Below, piece after piece: positions 26,976 through 37,504 of a stretch of DNA of 64,000 nucleotides (positions are counted from its first letter, which is position 1; the number at the start of each line of letters is the position of its first letter). The notes beneath the pieces were generated by a model that saw only the letters and a program-made list of their open reading frames with translations, was not told where the DNA came from and made no database searches. Both the position numbers and the translations under genes were made by a program. Origin of the DNA: Paracoccus albicereus (GTDB lineage Bacteria; Pseudomonadota; Alphaproteobacteria; Rhodobacterales; Rhodobacteraceae); the NCBI RefSeq assembly GCF_024359525.1, contig NZ_JAKZEU010000004.1, positions 248,001-312,000 of the forward strand. Reading direction: 5' to 3'.

Positions 26976-27920
26976 ATGACTCTCATCGATGAGGAAAGGC
27001 TTGTCGCGCCACAAGACGATTACCCCACCCGATTGCGCGATGCGGAACACACCATGCCGCGCCGCGACCCTGTGATCTGGTCCGATTGGTCCCCCGATGC
27101 ACCGATCTCGCGTGCCGAGGCCGATCATTACGACCAGAAAGGCTACCTGATCCGGAACGATCTCTTCACCCCTGAAGAGGTCGAGACCCTGATCGCCGCC
27201 TCGACCCGGATCCGCAACAACGCCGCGGGAATCCGCCCCGAGGATCTGGTCACCGAGCCCGGCACAGACGAGGTGCGGACGCTGTTCCGGCTGGACGATC
27301 ACAGCCCGGTCTTCTCGCGGCTGGCACGCGATGCGCGCCTCGCCGATACGGCACGCTTCCTGCTTGGCGACGAGGTCTACCTGCATCAGAGCCGGCTGAA
27401 CTACAAACCCGGCTTCACCGGCAAGGAGTTCTACTGGCATTCCGATTTCGAGACCTGGCATGCGAAAGATGGGCTGCCGCGGATGCGCGCCGTCTCGGCC
27501 TCGGTCCTCTTGACCGACAATTCCGCGCTGAACGGTCCGCTGATGCTGATCCCCGGATCGCACCGTCAGTTCATCGCCTGTCAGGGCGAGACGCCCGACG
27601 ACAACCATGAAACCAGCCTGAAGAAGCAGCAGACCGGCGTTCCCTCGACCGACATGCTGGAACGGCTGGTCGCCGAGGCCGGGCTGGATGCGGCGACCGG
27701 ACCGGCAGGCACGGTGATTTTCTTCGAATGCAACACGCTCCACGCCTCGAACGGGAATGTGACGCCGTTCCCGCGTTCAAACGCGTTCTTCGTCTATAAC
27801 GCGGTGTCGAACGCGGCGCAGGCGCCTTTCGCGGCGTCGAAGCCTCGACCCGATTTCCTGTCGAACCGAACCGCGACCGAACCGCTTGCCGTTCACCACG
27901 ATCGGGTCAGAATGGACTGA
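26976..27920 (+). CDS. ectD: Ectoine hydroxylase
   Basis: A 314-residue Fe(II)/2-oxoglutarate dioxygenase that converts ectoine to 5-hydroxyectoine. The EctD signature FYWHSDFETWHAKDGLP (about 152-168) holds iron ligands His155 and Asp157; the distal ligand is probably His256 in NTLHASNGN. Flanking ectABC genes are absent, so this copy is solitary, and ectoine must come from genes elsewhere or be imported. It lies between glnB and nnrD. Confidence 0.9.
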   Translation: MTLIDEERLVAPQDDYPTRLRDAEHTMPRRDPVIWSDWSPDAPISRAEADHYDQKGYLIRNDLFTPEEVETLIAASTRIRNNAAGIRPEDLVTEPGTDEVRTLFRLDDHSPVFSRLARDARLADTARFLLGDEVYLHQSRLNYKPGFTGKEFYWHSDFETWHAKDGLPRMRAVSASVLLTDNSALNGPLMLIPGSHRQFIACQGETPDDNHETSLKKQQTGVPSTDMLERLVAEAGLDAATGPAGTVIFFECNTLHASNGNVTPFPRSNAFFVYNAVSNAAQAPFAASKPRPDFLSNRTATEPLAVHHDRVRMD

Positions 27921-27963
27921 CCGCAGCCCAGAACCGGGCAGAACCAGCCAAGGGAGAACGCCG

Positions 27964-28818
27964 GTGTCCGGCAACAGCGACGCGGCGACAGACGGGGTCG
28001 ACCACGCGACCGCCATCGCCGCTCTGACCAAGGGTCAGGGACACAAATACGATCATGGCCATGCGCTGGTGATCGCGGGCGGCGTCGGCCATGGCGGCGC
28101 CGCCCGGCTTTCCGCCCGGGCAGCGCTGCGCGTCGGCGCCGGGCTGGTCACGCTCGGCCCGCCGGGATCCTCGCTGATCGAACATGCCGGTCCGCCAGAT
28201 GCGCTGATGCGACGCGGCGTAGACGACGCGTCCGGAGTGATCGACCTGCTGCGGGATGCGCGCATCGACGCGCTTTGCCTCGGCCCCGGTTGCGGAATAA
28301 AGCGTGCGGCCGACCTGCTTCCTGTCGTGCTGGATGCGGGTCTCACCACGCTTCTGGACGCCGACGCCCTCTCGGCCCTGAGCCGGGCGGGTTTCGACGG
28401 TCTCCATGAACTTTGCGTCCTGACGCCGCACGAAGGGGAATTCCGCCGCCTCTTCCCTGACCTGGGCGACGGCCTCGCACGAATCGAACAGGACGACCGG
28501 ATCGCGCGGGTCAGGGACGCTTCACTGCGCACCGGCGCGACGGTTCTGCTGAAAGGTCCGTTGACCATCATCGCCCACCCCGATGGCCGCGTCCGCCGCC
28601 ATTCCGCCTTCGACGTCCCCTGGCTCGCCGCCGCAGGATCGGGCGACGTTCTGGCGGGGATCATCACCGGCCTTCTCGCCCGCGGCCTGCCGCCACTGGA
28701 CGCCGCGGCCACAGGCGCGTGGCTTCACGCGGCCGCAGCGCGCCGCTTCGGTCCCGGCCTGATCGCCGACGACCTGCCCGAGCAGATTCCCGCTCTGTTC
28801 CGCGATCTTGGCCTCTGA
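27964..28818 (+). CDS. nnrD: ADP-dependent NAD(P)H-hydrate dehydratase (single-domain)
   Basis: A 284-residue ribokinase-fold repair enzyme that dehydrates S-NAD(P)H hydrate back to NAD(P)H using ADP. Typical motifs are GHALVIAGGVGHGGAARLSARAALRVGAGLVT, TLLDADALSAL, LTPHEGEFRRLFP, VLLKGP, and WLAAAGSGDVLAGIITGLLA. The start is GTG at 27964 with GGGAGAA upstream. The usual N-terminal epimerase domain (NnrE) found fused in many bacteria is missing here. It may be co-transcribed with ectD (43-bp gap). Confidence 0.9.
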   Translation: MSGNSDAATDGVDHATAIAALTKGQGHKYDHGHALVIAGGVGHGGAARLSARAALRVGAGLVTLGPPGSSLIEHAGPPDALMRRGVDDASGVIDLLRDARIDALCLGPGCGIKRAADLLPVVLDAGLTTLLDADALSALSRAGFDGLHELCVLTPHEGEFRRLFPDLGDGLARIEQDDRIARVRDASLRTGATVLLKGPLTIIAHPDGRVRRHSAFDVPWLAAAGSGDVLAGIITGLLARGLPPLDAAATGAWLHAAAARRFGPGLIADDLPEQIPALFRDLGL

Positions 28819-28847
28819 ACCCCGTTTCGTTGCGCAATCGCCGCGAG

Positions 28848-29000
28848 CACCGCGCGTGAGCTGTGTACAGGTTGTGTACAGGCTGTGTACGCCCGGTGTA
28901 CGGGCTGTGACACGTCGTACGCAGCATTTGCTGGCCCAAACGTACTCACGGGAAATTGCGTGTTGCGAAGCATTGCCGCGCAACGCGCGCTGCCGTTGCG
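28848..29000 (+). repeat. Intergenic repeat, copy B
   Basis: The second copy of the family lies between nnrD and tRNA-Leu. GTGTAC units start at 28863, 28874, 28885 and 28896, with degenerate GTGACA at 28907, again every 11 bp. A small hairpin, CAGC-ATTT-GCTG at 28922-28933, and TTGCG-rich DNA follow, ending with GCGCTGCCGTTGCG shared with copy C. Compared with copy A, it lacks 4 bp before the array and the flanking GTTAA motifs. Confidence 0.85.
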
Positions 29001-29114
29001 CTGGCCCGATCCGTCTGGAACGCGTGCCAAGAATCCCCTCGCACCCGACTTCGGCCTTTGCTAAGACGGCGCGGAATTTGCGCGGCGGGCCTCCCGGTCC
29101 GCCCGTTTGATATT

Positions 29115-29199
29115 GCGGGTGTGGCGAAATTGGCAGACGCACCAGATTTAGGTTCTGGCGCCGCAAGGCGTGGGGGTTCAAGTCCCTCCACCCGCACCA
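29115..29199 (+). tRNA. tRNA-Leu (anticodon UAG)
   Basis: An 85-nt class II tRNA. The acceptor stem GCGGGTG / CACCCGC, the anticodon stem CCAGA / TCTGG with loop TTTAGGT (anticodon TAG), the long variable arm CGCC-GCAA-GGCG, the T-arm with TTCAAGT, and an encoded CCA end (29197-29199) are all present. tig starts 23 bp downstream and may share its transcript. Confidence 0.97.
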
Positions 29200-29222
29200 G
29201 ATGACGAGATGAAGGGATGACG

Positions 29223-30557
29223 ATGCAGGTCGAAGAAACGCAGAACGAAGGTCTGAAGCGCGGCTACCGCTTCACCCTGCCCGCCGCCGATCTGGCAGCC
29301 GAGGTCGATCAGAAGCTGCGCGAGGCTCAGCCCGAGGTCGAGATGAAGGGCTTCCGCAAGGGCAAGGTCCCGATGGCGATGCTGAAAAAGCAGTTCGGCC
29401 CGCGCGTGCTGGGCGATGCGATGCAGCAGGCGATCGACAATGCGCTGCGTAACCATCTTGAAAGCTCGGGCGACCGCCCGGCGACCCAGCCCAAGGTCGA
29501 GATGCAGGGTGGTGAATCCTGGAAGGAAGGCGACGACGTCGTCGTCAACGTCGAGTACGAGGCGCTGCCCGAGATCCCGGAATTCGACCTGACCAAGATC
29601 AAGCTGGAACGCCTGACGGTGACGGCCGAGGACGCGGCCGTGACCGAGGCGCTGGAGAACCTGGCCAAGAACGCCCAGAACTTCGAGGACCGCAAGAAAG
29701 GCTCGAAGGCGAAAGACGGCGACCGCGTTGTCATCGACTTCAAGGGCATGGTCGACGGCGAAGCGTTTGAAGGCGGCACCGCCGAGGATTACCCGCTGGT
29801 GCTGGGGTCGAAAAGCTTCATCCCCGGCTTCGAGGATCAGCTTCTGGGCGCCAAGGCCGGTGACGACATCGAGGTGAAGGTCACCTTCCCCGAGGATTAC
29901 GGTCACCCGGTTCTGAAGGGCAAGGATGCCGTTTTCGAGACCAAGGTGAAAGCGGTACAGGAGCCGAAACCCGCCGAGATCGACGACGAGCTGGCGAAGA
30001 AATTCGGCGCTGAAAGCCTCGACAAGCTGAAAGAGCAGATCTCGGAACGGCTCGAGGCCGAATATGCCGGTGCCAGCCGCGCGGTGATGAAGCGCGCGCT
30101 TCTGGACCAGCTGGACGATCAGGTGAAATTCGACCTGCCGGAATCGCTGGTCGAGGCCGAGGCGCATCAGATCGCGCATCAGCTGTGGCACGAAGAGCAC
30201 CCCGAAGAGCACGGCCACAACCACGGCAGCATCGAGCCGACCGACGAGCACAAGTCGCTGGCCGAGCGCCGCGTGCGGCTTGGCCTGCTGCTGGCCGACA
30301 TCGGCCAGAAGGCCGAGGTGAAGGTCACCGATCAGGAAATGACCCAGGCCGTGCTGACGCAGGCCCGTCAATATCCGGGTCAGGAGCGTGAGTTCTTCGA
30401 CTATGTCCAGAAGAACCCGCAGATCCAGCAGCAGCTGCGCGCCCCGATCTTCGAGGACAAGGTCGTCGATCACATCGCCGAAACCGCGAAGGTCGAGGAC
30501 AAGACGGTGAGCAAGGAAGATCTGGAAAAGGCGGTCGAGGCACTCGACACGCTCTGA
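29223..30557 (+). CDS. tig: Trigger factor
   Basis: A 444-residue ribosome-bound chaperone and peptidyl-prolyl isomerase. The ribosome-binding loop [17 protein letters not shown] lies near 41-57 after the canonical [17 protein letters not shown] start. The FKBP domain (about 150-245) has [40 protein letters not shown]. The rest is the long helical C-terminal arm domain. I prefer the ATG at 29223 over 29217 because AAGGG lies 6 nt before it and the family starts MQV. A histidine/glutamate patch ([12 protein letters not shown]) is notable in the C-domain. Confidence 0.95.
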   Translation: MQVEETQNEGLKRGYRFTLPAADLAAEVDQKLREAQPEVEMKGFRKGKVPMAMLKKQFGPRVLGDAMQQAIDNALRNHLESSGDRPATQPKVEMQGGESWKEGDDVVVNVEYEALPEIPEFDLTKIKLERLTVTAEDAAVTEALENLAKNAQNFEDRKKGSKAKDGDRVVIDFKGMVDGEAFEGGTAEDYPLVLGSKSFIPGFEDQLLGAKAGDDIEVKVTFPEDYGHPVLKGKDAVFETKVKAVQEPKPAEIDDELAKKFGAESLDKLKEQISERLEAEYAGASRAVMKRALLDQLDDQVKFDLPESLVEAEAHQIAHQLWHEEHPEEHGHNHGSIEPTDEHKSLAERRVRLGLLLADIGQKAEVKVTDQEMTQAVLTQARQYPGQEREFFDYVQKNPQIQQQLRAPIFEDKVVDHIAETAKVEDKTVSKEDLEKAVEALDTL

Positions 30558-30586
30558 TCGGGCGTCCTGCGACACGCATGGAAGAG

Positions 30587-30612
30587 GGCCGCATCCTGCT
30601 GATGCGGCCTTT
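30587..30612 (+). terminator. Rho-independent terminator of tig
   Basis: A perfect 9-bp stem, GGCCGCATC / GATGCGGCC, with a CTGCT loop and TTT follows the tig stop by 29 bp. Confidence 0.85.
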
Positions 30613-30725
30613 CTGTTTGGGTCGTCCGGCAGTCCGGACTGCCGCCTGTCCTTGACGCGTGACAGGCGGCCTCATATCGCTTGCGAACACGCGGTACCGC
30701 GCCCCTCGAAGGAATTGGCCGACCC

Positions 30726-31259
30726 ATGTTTCGTTTCGCAACGATCGCCGTCATGTTGTGCGCCCTGTCCGCCTGCGGCGCCCCGCCGGGCGAGGGTGAC
30801 AAGCGCGCCGCAACGCTCGCGGCACATCCGGCGCTGACCGCGGCCTTTCTGACTGGCACAACGCTGAAACTGTTCAGCCCGCCGGTCGGCACGGAATATT
30901 ACTATCTGGCGCCGGACGGCCGAGTCGTCCTTGCCCAGCCACGGCGGGACCGCGCGATGCGGGGCCGTTGGATCATCCGTCCCTCTAACAGTTTCGGTGC
31001 GCAACTATGCCTGTTCATCCCCGGTGCGCGCGAACCTCTGATCGCCGACGACGCCCATCGCGAGTGGAATTGTGCGTCCGTCGACCGGCTTTTGCCGCAG
31101 GCTGACGAAATCTATGACGGCGATGTCCTTGGACTTGCGGGCATGACCGCGCTGCCGCGCCAGTTGCCGCCCCGTCTGAATGTTCCGGTCGCGCAAGCGC
31201 TAAGGGAAATAGGCCGCACGAGCGGGCTTGGACCGAACAAGGCGGTGGCTTTCGACTGA
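30726..31259 (+). CDS. Hypothetical lipoprotein
   Basis: A 177-residue predicted lipoprotein: a hydrophobic N-terminus ending in the lipobox LSAC (Cys17). The mature part has no recognised domain; it includes [28 protein letters not shown] and [22 protein letters not shown], and further cysteines that could form disulfides. I chose the ATG at 30726 because it places the lipobox correctly. It stands alone between tig and a convergent lipoprotein gene. Confidence 0.75.
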   Translation: MFRFATIAVMLCALSACGAPPGEGDKRAATLAAHPALTAAFLTGTTLKLFSPPVGTEYYYLAPDGRVVLAQPRRDRAMRGRWIIRPSNSFGAQLCLFIPGAREPLIADDAHREWNCASVDRLLPQADEIYDGDVLGLAGMTALPRQLPPRLNVPVAQALREIGRTSGLGPNKAVAFD

Positions 31260-31288
31260 CCCCGCCCGCTGTCTGTGAATCGCCTGAA

Positions 31289-31816
31289 TTACAAGCGATA
31301 GACCTCGATCGTGGGCAGGTCAGTCAGCGAGATCCCGAGCAATTGCAGCGCCGGAAGCGACACCTGGCTGCCAGCGCTGGCCGCCCCCCCCAGCGGAAGC
31401 AGATCGACCTGGGCCGACCTGCCGTTCGCGGGATTGACGATGCGCCCGACCCCCGCTTCGTTGACCAAGGGCGTCTTAATCCAGAATCCGGGCTGGGTCG
31501 CGTCGCCCAGCGAGGCGACGGTGGTGCCGAGCCGCGTCTCGGCCGCCGTAGCCGGGGTTGCAGCGGCCTGTCTCTGCTCTGCCGTGGTGGTATCAAGCTG
31601 CGCTGCCGTCGCACGCGCAGATGGCCGCGGTGCCGGCGCGCGCGTGACGGCGGCGGCGGCGCGAATCGCCTCTGGCGTATCTTCCGTGACCTCCGGCGCG
31701 GTGGTTCCCAACGGGGCGCCGTTGCGGGCTGCGCTGGTCCCCTGCTGCATCATCTGGCTGCACGCGCCGAGCGCGAGCGAGGCGGCGAGGATCGGGACGA
31801 GGCGATTGGCATTCAT
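31289..31816 (-). CDS. Hypothetical lipoprotein with conserved C-terminal domain
   Basis: A 175-residue predicted lipoprotein with lipobox LGAC (about 16-19). An Ala/Thr/Pro-rich linker (about 25-95) follows, then a compact C-terminal domain: [35 protein letters not shown], then [26 protein letters not shown]. The C-terminal pattern resembles proteins common in Rhodobacterales and is vaguely RlpA-like (double-psi beta-barrel), but I cannot assign a function. Confidence 0.75.
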   Translation of the reverse strand: MNANRLVPILAASLALGACSQMMQQGTSAARNGAPLGTTAPEVTEDTPEAIRAAAAVTRAPAPRPSARATAAQLDTTTAEQRQAAATPATAAETRLGTTVASLGDATQPGFWIKTPLVNEAGVGRIVNPANGRSAQVDLLPLGGAASAGSQVSLPALQLLGISLTDLPTIEVYRL

Positions 31817-31933
31817 GGAACGCTCCTTGGTCTGGTTGCGCGAAGGCTAGCGGCGGGTTTTCCCCCGGTCCATGGACGGTTGCGTGATCAGCTGCGGCTT
31901 GTGCCCCGCCCGACACGCCCCTACATTCCTGAC

Positions 31934-32941
31934 ATGCTGGACACCGCGCCCCTGATCGATCCATTCGCGCGCCCGATCACCTACTTGCGGGTGTCGGTCA
32001 CTGACCGTTGCGATTTCCGCTGCACCTATTGCATGGCCGAGCACATGCAGTTCCTGCCCAAAGCCGATCTGCTGACGCTGGAAGAGCTTGACCGGATGTG
32101 TTCGGCTTTCGTCGGCCTAGGCGTCCGCAAGCTGCGGATTACCGGCGGCGAGCCGCTGGTCCGTCGCGGCATCATGGGCTTTTTCCGTCAGATGTCGCGC
32201 CATCTTGGCAACGGACTGGACGAACTGACGCTGACCACCAATGGCAGCCAGCTTTCGCGGTTTGCTGACGAGTTGGCCGATTGTGGTGTGCGCAGGATCA
32301 ACGTGTCGCTCGATACGCTCGATCCCGACAAGTTCGCGTCGATCACCCGCTGGGGACGGCTGCCGCAAGTTCTGAAAGGGATCGAAGCCGCCAAGCGCGC
32401 CGGAATGCGGATCAAGATCAACACCGTCGCGTTGAAAGGTTTCAACGAAGCCGAGCTTTTTGATCTGGTCGCCTGGTGCGAGGCCGAAGGGCACGATCTG
32501 ACCTTCATCGAAGTCATGCCGATGGGTGATCTGGGCGAAGAGGACCGGTTGGATCAGTATTGGCCGCTCAGCGATCTTCGTGCACGTCTGGCTGAACGTT
32601 TCACGCTGATCGATCTTGCTGAACGGACGGGCGGACCCGCACGCTATGTCCGCCTGCAGGAAACCGGGCAGAAGATCGGGTTCATCACGCCGCTGACGCA
32701 CAATTTCTGCGAAAGCTGCAATCGCGTTCGGCTGACCTGCACAGGCGAGCTCTACATGTGCCTGGGGCAGGAAGACATGGCTGACCTGCGTGCACCCCTG
32801 CGCGCGAGCGAGGACGACGCGCCCGTACGCGATGCGATCCGTGCGGCCATCGCGCGCAAGCCCAAAGGCCACGACTTCGATTATTCCCGTCAGAAGGTCG
32901 GCGGCCAGATGACCCGTCACATGAGCCATACCGGCGGCTGA
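31934..32941 (+). CDS. moaA: GTP 3',8-cyclase MoaA (molybdenum cofactor synthesis)
   Basis: A 335-residue radical-SAM enzyme for the first step of molybdopterin synthesis. The N-terminal cluster is C26-x3-C30-x2-C33 (CDFRCTYC), followed by [13 protein letters not shown]. The C-terminal cluster motif is [19 protein letters not shown]. The protein ends in a Gly-Gly pair (HTGG), the expected MoaA tail. The ATG at 31934 gives the normal length; upstream open frame is antisense to the lipoprotein gene. Confidence 0.96.
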   Translation: MLDTAPLIDPFARPITYLRVSVTDRCDFRCTYCMAEHMQFLPKADLLTLEELDRMCSAFVGLGVRKLRITGGEPLVRRGIMGFFRQMSRHLGNGLDELTLTTNGSQLSRFADELADCGVRRINVSLDTLDPDKFASITRWGRLPQVLKGIEAAKRAGMRIKINTVALKGFNEAELFDLVAWCEAEGHDLTFIEVMPMGDLGEEDRLDQYWPLSDLRARLAERFTLIDLAERTGGPARYVRLQETGQKIGFITPLTHNFCESCNRVRLTCTGELYMCLGQEDMADLRAPLRASEDDAPVRDAIRAAIARKPKGHDFDYSRQKVGGQMTRHMSHTGG

Positions 32942-33129
32942 TACGCGAAGCCCGTTGATCCGATTTTCGGATCAGCGCGTATGTGAGCCGGTGCTTAAGG
33001 CGAAGACGCTCATCACCGCAAAGGCAAAGCCTCTAGTCGGCAGTTCGCCCGCCCGCGATGGGAAATCATTCCACGCATCGATGCAATTGTCTTGCGGTCA
33101 ATCCGCGTCGCGACAATGGGGCGAAACCT

Positions 33130-34770
33130 CTATTCCGCAGCCTCCGAAGTCCCTGCTGCCGGCAGGCCCGATTCTAGCATCCCCTGCCCCAGAACGTGAT
33201 CCGCAGCCTTCTCGCCGACCATGATCGACGGCGCATTCAGGTTGCCGTTCGTGATTCGCGGAAAGACTGAACTGTCTGCCACACGCAATCCGCTGACACC
33301 GATCACGCGCAGTTCGGGATCGACGACGGCCGCCTCGTCATCGGTCGCACCGATCCGCGCGGTGCCGCAGGGATGATAGGCCGATTCGGCGTGCTCGCGG
33401 ATGAACGCGTCGATTTCGGCGTCGGACTGGACGTCCGGGCCGGGTTGGATTTCCGCCTCGCGATAAGGATCGAAGGCAGGCTGGTCGAAAATTTTCCGCG
33501 TCAGGCGGATGCAGGCCCGAAACTCTGCCCAGTCGTCGGGATGCGACATGTAGTCGAACCGGATCTCTGGTGCCGCTGCAGGATCGGCCGACGCCAGCCG
33601 GACATGTCCGCGCGATTTCGACCGCATCGGTCCAACATGGGCCTGGAAGCCATGTCCCTTGACCGCGGACTTGCCGTCATAGCGGACCGCAAGGGGCAGG
33701 AAGTGATACTGAATGTCCGGGTAGTCCACCTTATCGGACGAGCGAATGAAACCGCAGCTTTCGAACTGGTTCGAAGCGCCCAGTCCGGTGCGCCGCAGAA
33801 GCCATTCAGCACCGACGCGGCCTTTGCCCCACATGTTGTAATAGGAATAAAGCGTGATCGGCTGCGAGGCGCGATACTGGATATAGACCTCCAGATGATC
33901 CTGCAGATTGGCGCCGACACCCGGCCGGTCGGCGCGGACGGCGATACCCTGATCGCGCAGATGATCGGCAGGCCCGATCCCCGACAGCATCAGCAGTTTC
34001 GGCGTGTTGATCGAACTGGCCGACAGGATCACTTCTGACCGCGCGCGAACGACCTTGGTCGCCCGGCCTCGTTGGATCTCGACACCAACAGCCCGATCGC
34101 CATCGAAAACGACCCGTTGTGCAAGACCGCGGATCAGCCGCAGCCGTCCGGTCGCCATCGCGGGGCGCAGGTAGGCGTTTGCGGCGGACCAGCGGCGACC
34201 CTGCCAGATCGTCGCCTCCATCGGGCCGAAGCCTTCCTGCTGCTCACCGTTATAGTCGCTCGTCGCCGGCCAGCCGGCCTGCTGACCAGCGGCGATGAAC
34301 GCGTCGAACAGGGGGTTCAAGCGCGAGCCGCGCGTGATGTGCAGGGGACCACTGTCGCCACGCCAGGGCGAAGTACCGCCATGCCAGGTCTCCATTCGCC
34401 GGAAATACGGCAGGACGTCGGCATAGGACCATCCGGCAGCGCCAATCGAAGCCCAGTGATCGAAATCACTGGCATGGCCGCGCACGAAGACCATGCCGTT
34501 GATGCTGGACGACCCGCCCAGCACCTTGCCCCGTGGTGTGGCCAGACTGCGCCCACCCAGATGCGGCTCGGGCTGGCTGCGATAACCCCAGTCGTAGCGC
34601 GGCATGTTCATCGGATAGGACAGCGCGCCGGGCATCTGGATGAACGGCCCGAAATCGGTGCCGCCAAACTCGATCATCGTGACCGTCCGTCCGGCCTGAA
34701 CCAGACGGTAGGCCAATGCGCATCCGGCTGAGCCGGCGCCGACGATGACATAGTGCGAGTCGTCGTTCAT
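33130..34770 (-). CDS. betA: Choline dehydrogenase
   Basis: A 546-residue FAD-dependent GMC oxidoreductase that oxidises choline to betaine aldehyde. The dinucleotide motif is GAGSAG (about 11-16), the GMC signatures are [19 protein letters not shown] and [18 protein letters not shown], and the C-terminal catalytic region is [12 protein letters not shown]. The ATG overlaps the GST stop by ATGA. It is the last gene of betI-betB-GST-betA and completes the route from imported choline to glycine betaine. Confidence 0.95.
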   Translation of the reverse strand: MNDDSHYVIVGAGSAGCALAYRLVQAGRTVTMIEFGGTDFGPFIQMPGALSYPMNMPRYDWGYRSQPEPHLGGRSLATPRGKVLGGSSSINGMVFVRGHASDFDHWASIGAAGWSYADVLPYFRRMETWHGGTSPWRGDSGPLHITRGSRLNPLFDAFIAAGQQAGWPATSDYNGEQQEGFGPMEATIWQGRRWSAANAYLRPAMATGRLRLIRGLAQRVVFDGDRAVGVEIQRGRATKVVRARSEVILSASSINTPKLLMLSGIGPADHLRDQGIAVRADRPGVGANLQDHLEVYIQYRASQPITLYSYYNMWGKGRVGAEWLLRRTGLGASNQFESCGFIRSSDKVDYPDIQYHFLPLAVRYDGKSAVKGHGFQAHVGPMRSKSRGHVRLASADPAAAPEIRFDYMSHPDDWAEFRACIRLTRKIFDQPAFDPYREAEIQPGPDVQSDAEIDAFIREHAESAYHPCGTARIGATDDEAAVVDPELRVIGVSGLRVADSSVFPRITNGNLNAPSIMVGEKAADHVLGQGMLESGLPAAGTSEAAE

Positions 34771-35420
34771 GCGCGCAGCGCCTCGTAAGAGACCATCACA
34801 TGCTCACGATATGCGGGACGGTCGCAGAGACGGTCGTACCAAGCCTCGATCGAGGGGCGCGGTTGGCGCGCAATGTTCAGCGTGAACCAGCGATACATCA
34901 GATGGCCGACCGCAACATCGGCCAGCGAAAAGGCATCGCCTGCAACGTAGTGGTGACGTTCAAGCGCCTCTGCCAGCGGATCGAGCGCGGCTTCCCACGT
35001 CGCCAGATCGGCAGCGATCCTGTCGTGATCACGCTGCGCCTCGGGCGTTCGGATGCTTTGCCAGAAGATCGGATAGGTGAACAGACTGGGGCCGGTCTGC
35101 TTGGCCCATTCGGACCACATGTCGACCGGTGCGCGCCGGACCGGATCCGCGGGCCAAAGGGCACCACCGTCGCCGTAGCGGCCGGCAAGATAGCGCAGGA
35201 TTGCGGCGCTTTCCCACATCACCAGATCGCCGTCACGCATGGTCGGCACGCGCCCGTATGGGTTCATGGCGCGGTATTCCGCCGTATCGGTGCCCCCGAA
35301 ACGATGGCCGGCGTCGATGCGGCGCACCGGCACGCCCAGTTCGGCCGCGCCCCACATGACCAACTGCACGTTGGAGCTGTCGGCGCGACCCCAGATCGTG
35401 ACCGGCTCAGTAGGGCGCAT
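34767..35420 (-). CDS. Glutathione S-transferase family protein inside the bet operon
   Basis: A 217-residue GST with a thioredoxin-like N-domain ([31 protein letters not shown], then [28 protein letters not shown]) and the helical C-domain ([15 protein letters not shown]). Start choice is the ATG at 35420, inside the last codons of betB (14-bp overlap); an upstream ATG at 35441 is possible. It overlaps betA by 4 bp, so it is embedded between the two dehydrogenase genes. A role in detoxifying the reactive betaine aldehyde step is conceivable but unproven. Confidence 0.88.
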   Translation of the reverse strand: MRPTEPVTIWGRADSSNVQLVMWGAAELGVPVRRIDAGHRFGGTDTAEYRAMNPYGRVPTMRDGDLVMWESAAILRYLAGRYGDGGALWPADPVRRAPVDMWSEWAKQTGPSLFTYPIFWQSIRTPEAQRDHDRIAADLATWEAALDPLAEALERHHYVAGDAFSLADVAVGHLMYRWFTLNIARQPRPSIEAWYDRLCDRPAYREHVMVSYEALRA

Positions 35421-36858
35421 CGACCACCCCCATTCCGACATAGACCGACTTCAACTGCGAATAATGCTCGATCGCCGCGGCTGCGTTCTCGCGTCCGATC
35501 CCGGACATCTTCACGCCACCGAAGGGCATCTGCACCGGCGTCAGGTTATAGGCGTTGATCCAGCAGGTCCCCGCCTCAAGCCTACCCACGACGCGATGCG
35601 CGCGGGCGAGATCACGGGTAAAGACGCCCGCGGCCAGTCCAAAGCCCGTGTCATTGGCGCGGCGGATTGCCTCATCCTCATCGTCGAAGGACAGGACGGT
35701 CATCACCGGGCCGAAAATTTCATCGCGGCTGATGGTCATGTCGTCCGTGGCATCCGCAAAGACGGTCGGCGGGATGAACGCGCCCTCGCCCTCTCCGCCG
35801 CAGACCAGCCGTGCGCCGCTCTCGGTTCCTGCATGAATTGCAGCGCGAATCTTTGCGGCCTGCGCCGGATTGATGATCGGGCCCAGCTGCGTCTCGGGGT
35901 CCATTGGATCGCCCATGCGCACTCCTTCGACACGTTCCGTCAACCGGGCCAGAAAAGCTTCGACCAGACCACGCTGGACGAAGACTCGGGTGCCGTTGGA
36001 GCAGATCTGTCCTGACGAATAGAAGTTGGCGAGGATCGCGGCGCCGACAGCATCTTCCAGGCTGGCATCGTCGAAGACGATCAGCGGCGACTTGCCGCCC
36101 AGTTCCATCGTGACGTGGCGCATCCCCTCCGCCGCGGCCGCATAGACCTTGCGTCCGGTCGGAACCGATCCGGTCAGGGAGACCTTGGCCACGTTGGGAT
36201 CACCCACCAGCGCGCCTCCGACGTCCGCGCGTCCCTGAACCACGTTGAAGACGTCGTCGGGAAGACCGGCCTCGGCCAGGATTTCGGCCAGTTTCAACGC
36301 ACCAAGCGGCGTTTCCTCGCTGGGCTTGAAGACCATGGCGTTGCCCATCGCCAGCGCCGGCGCAGACTTCCAGCAAGCGATCTGGCTGGGGTAGTTCCAG
36401 GCGCCGATACCGGCGCAGACGCCCAGGGGAACGCGCATCGTGTAGGCCCAATCCGCGCCAAGCGGGATGTGCTGTCCGGTCACGCTCGCCGCGAGGCCAC
36501 CGAAGAATTCCAGCGCGTCCGCGCCCGACGGCCAGTCGGCCACCAGCGTTTCCTGGATAGGCTTGCCCGTATCCAGCGTCTCGATCCGCGCGAGATCGTC
36601 GTTCCGCTCGCGGATGATCTGCGCCGCGCGGATCAGCACCCGCCCGCGCTCGACCGGAGGAAGCGCGGCCCATTCGCCCTGCGCCTTCGCGGCCGTCGCA
36701 CAAGCCTCGGCCACTTGCGCGGCGCTCGCCTCGGCCAGCATCGCGACGGGCTCGCCGGTGAACGGATAGAGGACGGGAAGTTCTGCGCCCTGTCCCTCGA
36801 CCGGCTTGCCACCGATCCAAAGGCTCGCCGTGGGCTGCGCGATCAGGCCGCGGGTCAC
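35407..36858 (-). CDS. betB: Betaine aldehyde dehydrogenase
   Basis: A 483-residue NAD(P)+-dependent aldehyde dehydrogenase that makes glycine betaine. The catalytic Glu252 is in ELGGKSP and the nucleophile Cys286 in GQICSNGTR; the cofactor motif FTGS-type [11 protein letters not shown] is at about 225-234. The start codon is GTG at 36858, overlapping the betI stop (GTGA). The name rests on similarity and on the betI/betA/cho context. Confidence 0.94.
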   Translation of the reverse strand: MTRGLIAQPTASLWIGGKPVEGQGAELPVLYPFTGEPVAMLAEASAAQVAEACATAAKAQGEWAALPPVERGRVLIRAAQIIRERNDDLARIETLDTGKPIQETLVADWPSGADALEFFGGLAASVTGQHIPLGADWAYTMRVPLGVCAGIGAWNYPSQIACWKSAPALAMGNAMVFKPSEETPLGALKLAEILAEAGLPDDVFNVVQGRADVGGALVGDPNVAKVSLTGSVPTGRKVYAAAAEGMRHVTMELGGKSPLIVFDDASLEDAVGAAILANFYSSGQICSNGTRVFVQRGLVEAFLARLTERVEGVRMGDPMDPETQLGPIINPAQAAKIRAAIHAGTESGARLVCGGEGEGAFIPPTVFADATDDMTISRDEIFGPVMTVLSFDDEDEAIRRANDTGFGLAAGVFTRDLARAHRVVGRLEAGTCWINAYNLTPVQMPFGGVKMSGIGRENAAAAIEHYSQLKSVYVGMGVVDAPY

Positions 36859-37421
36859 GTCAATACCTCGTCCAGATAGTCGTTGACCATTCGCACGGCG
36901 GCAAAGCCGTTGGTCGGGGCATGGCTGAGCGCGGCGCGCAGATAAACGCCATCGATCAGCGCCCCGAGCGTTTCGGCCACCGCCTCGGGCCGGTCCGAGA
37001 CAGGCCGCAGGGCCACGATGAGGTTCGACCGAAGGCGTCGATGATAGACCTTCAGCAGCCGCGCAGCTTCATCGTTGACCAAAGAAAGCGCGTAGAAGTT
37101 CAACCAGGCACTCACCACCTCATGCCGAAAGTTCGGCGCCCCGAAACTGGCCGAGACGATGACGGCCAGTCGCCGCCGTCCGCTGGTACCGGGCAATCCC
37201 AGCAGCACCGATTCACCAAAATTCGACATGATATGACGCATTGCGGCCAGAAAGATCTGATCCTTCGACCCGAAATAATGATGCGCCAGTGCCGGAGAGA
37301 CCCCCGCAGCGCGTGCTATCTGGGCCACCGTGACGTCAAGGGTGCCCGCGCTGCCGACCTGATCGATGGCGGCGTTGATTAACGCGGCTTTTCGGATAGG
37401 CTCTGCGCCAAGTTTCGGCAT
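36855..37421 (-). CDS. betI: TetR-family repressor BetI
   Basis: A 188-residue choline-responsive repressor. The N-terminus [55 protein letters not shown] matches the BetI helix-turn-helix region. I chose the ATG at 37421 because BetI proteins start MPKLG; an ATG at 37442 is seven codons upstream. The gene heads the bet operon and is divergent from choXWV, with a palindromic candidate operator between them, so it likely controls both choline uptake and oxidation. Confidence 0.93.
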   Translation of the reverse strand: MPKLGAEPIRKAALINAAIDQVGSAGTLDVTVAQIARAAGVSPALAHHYFGSKDQIFLAAMRHIMSNFGESVLLGLPGTSGRRRLAVIVSASFGAPNFRHEVVSAWLNFYALSLVNDEAARLLKVYHRRLRSNLIVALRPVSDRPEAVAETLGALIDGVYLRAALSHAPTNGFAAVRMVNDYLDEVLT

Positions 37422-37470
37422 CGCGGCACCCTGTGTTGACATGTCGAACTTTGCATCGACGATATCTTTA

Positions 37471-37484
37471 ATTGACCACTCAAT
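37471..37484. promoter_or_regulatory. Candidate BetI operator in the betI-choX gap
   Basis: ATTGA-CCAC-TCAAT is an inverted repeat with 5-bp arms and a 4-bp spacer, of the ATTGA...TCAAT type reported for BetI sites. It lies midway between the divergent betI start (37421) and choX start (37505), in an AT-rich stretch that should contain both promoters. Confidence 0.65.
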
Positions 37485-37504
37485 CAACAAACCGGGAGAC
37501 AGAA

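Noticed and set aside
32955..33224. 89-residue plus-strand open frame after moaA
   Set aside because: No ribosome site at its start, overlaps the betA 3' end in antisense and shows no domain.
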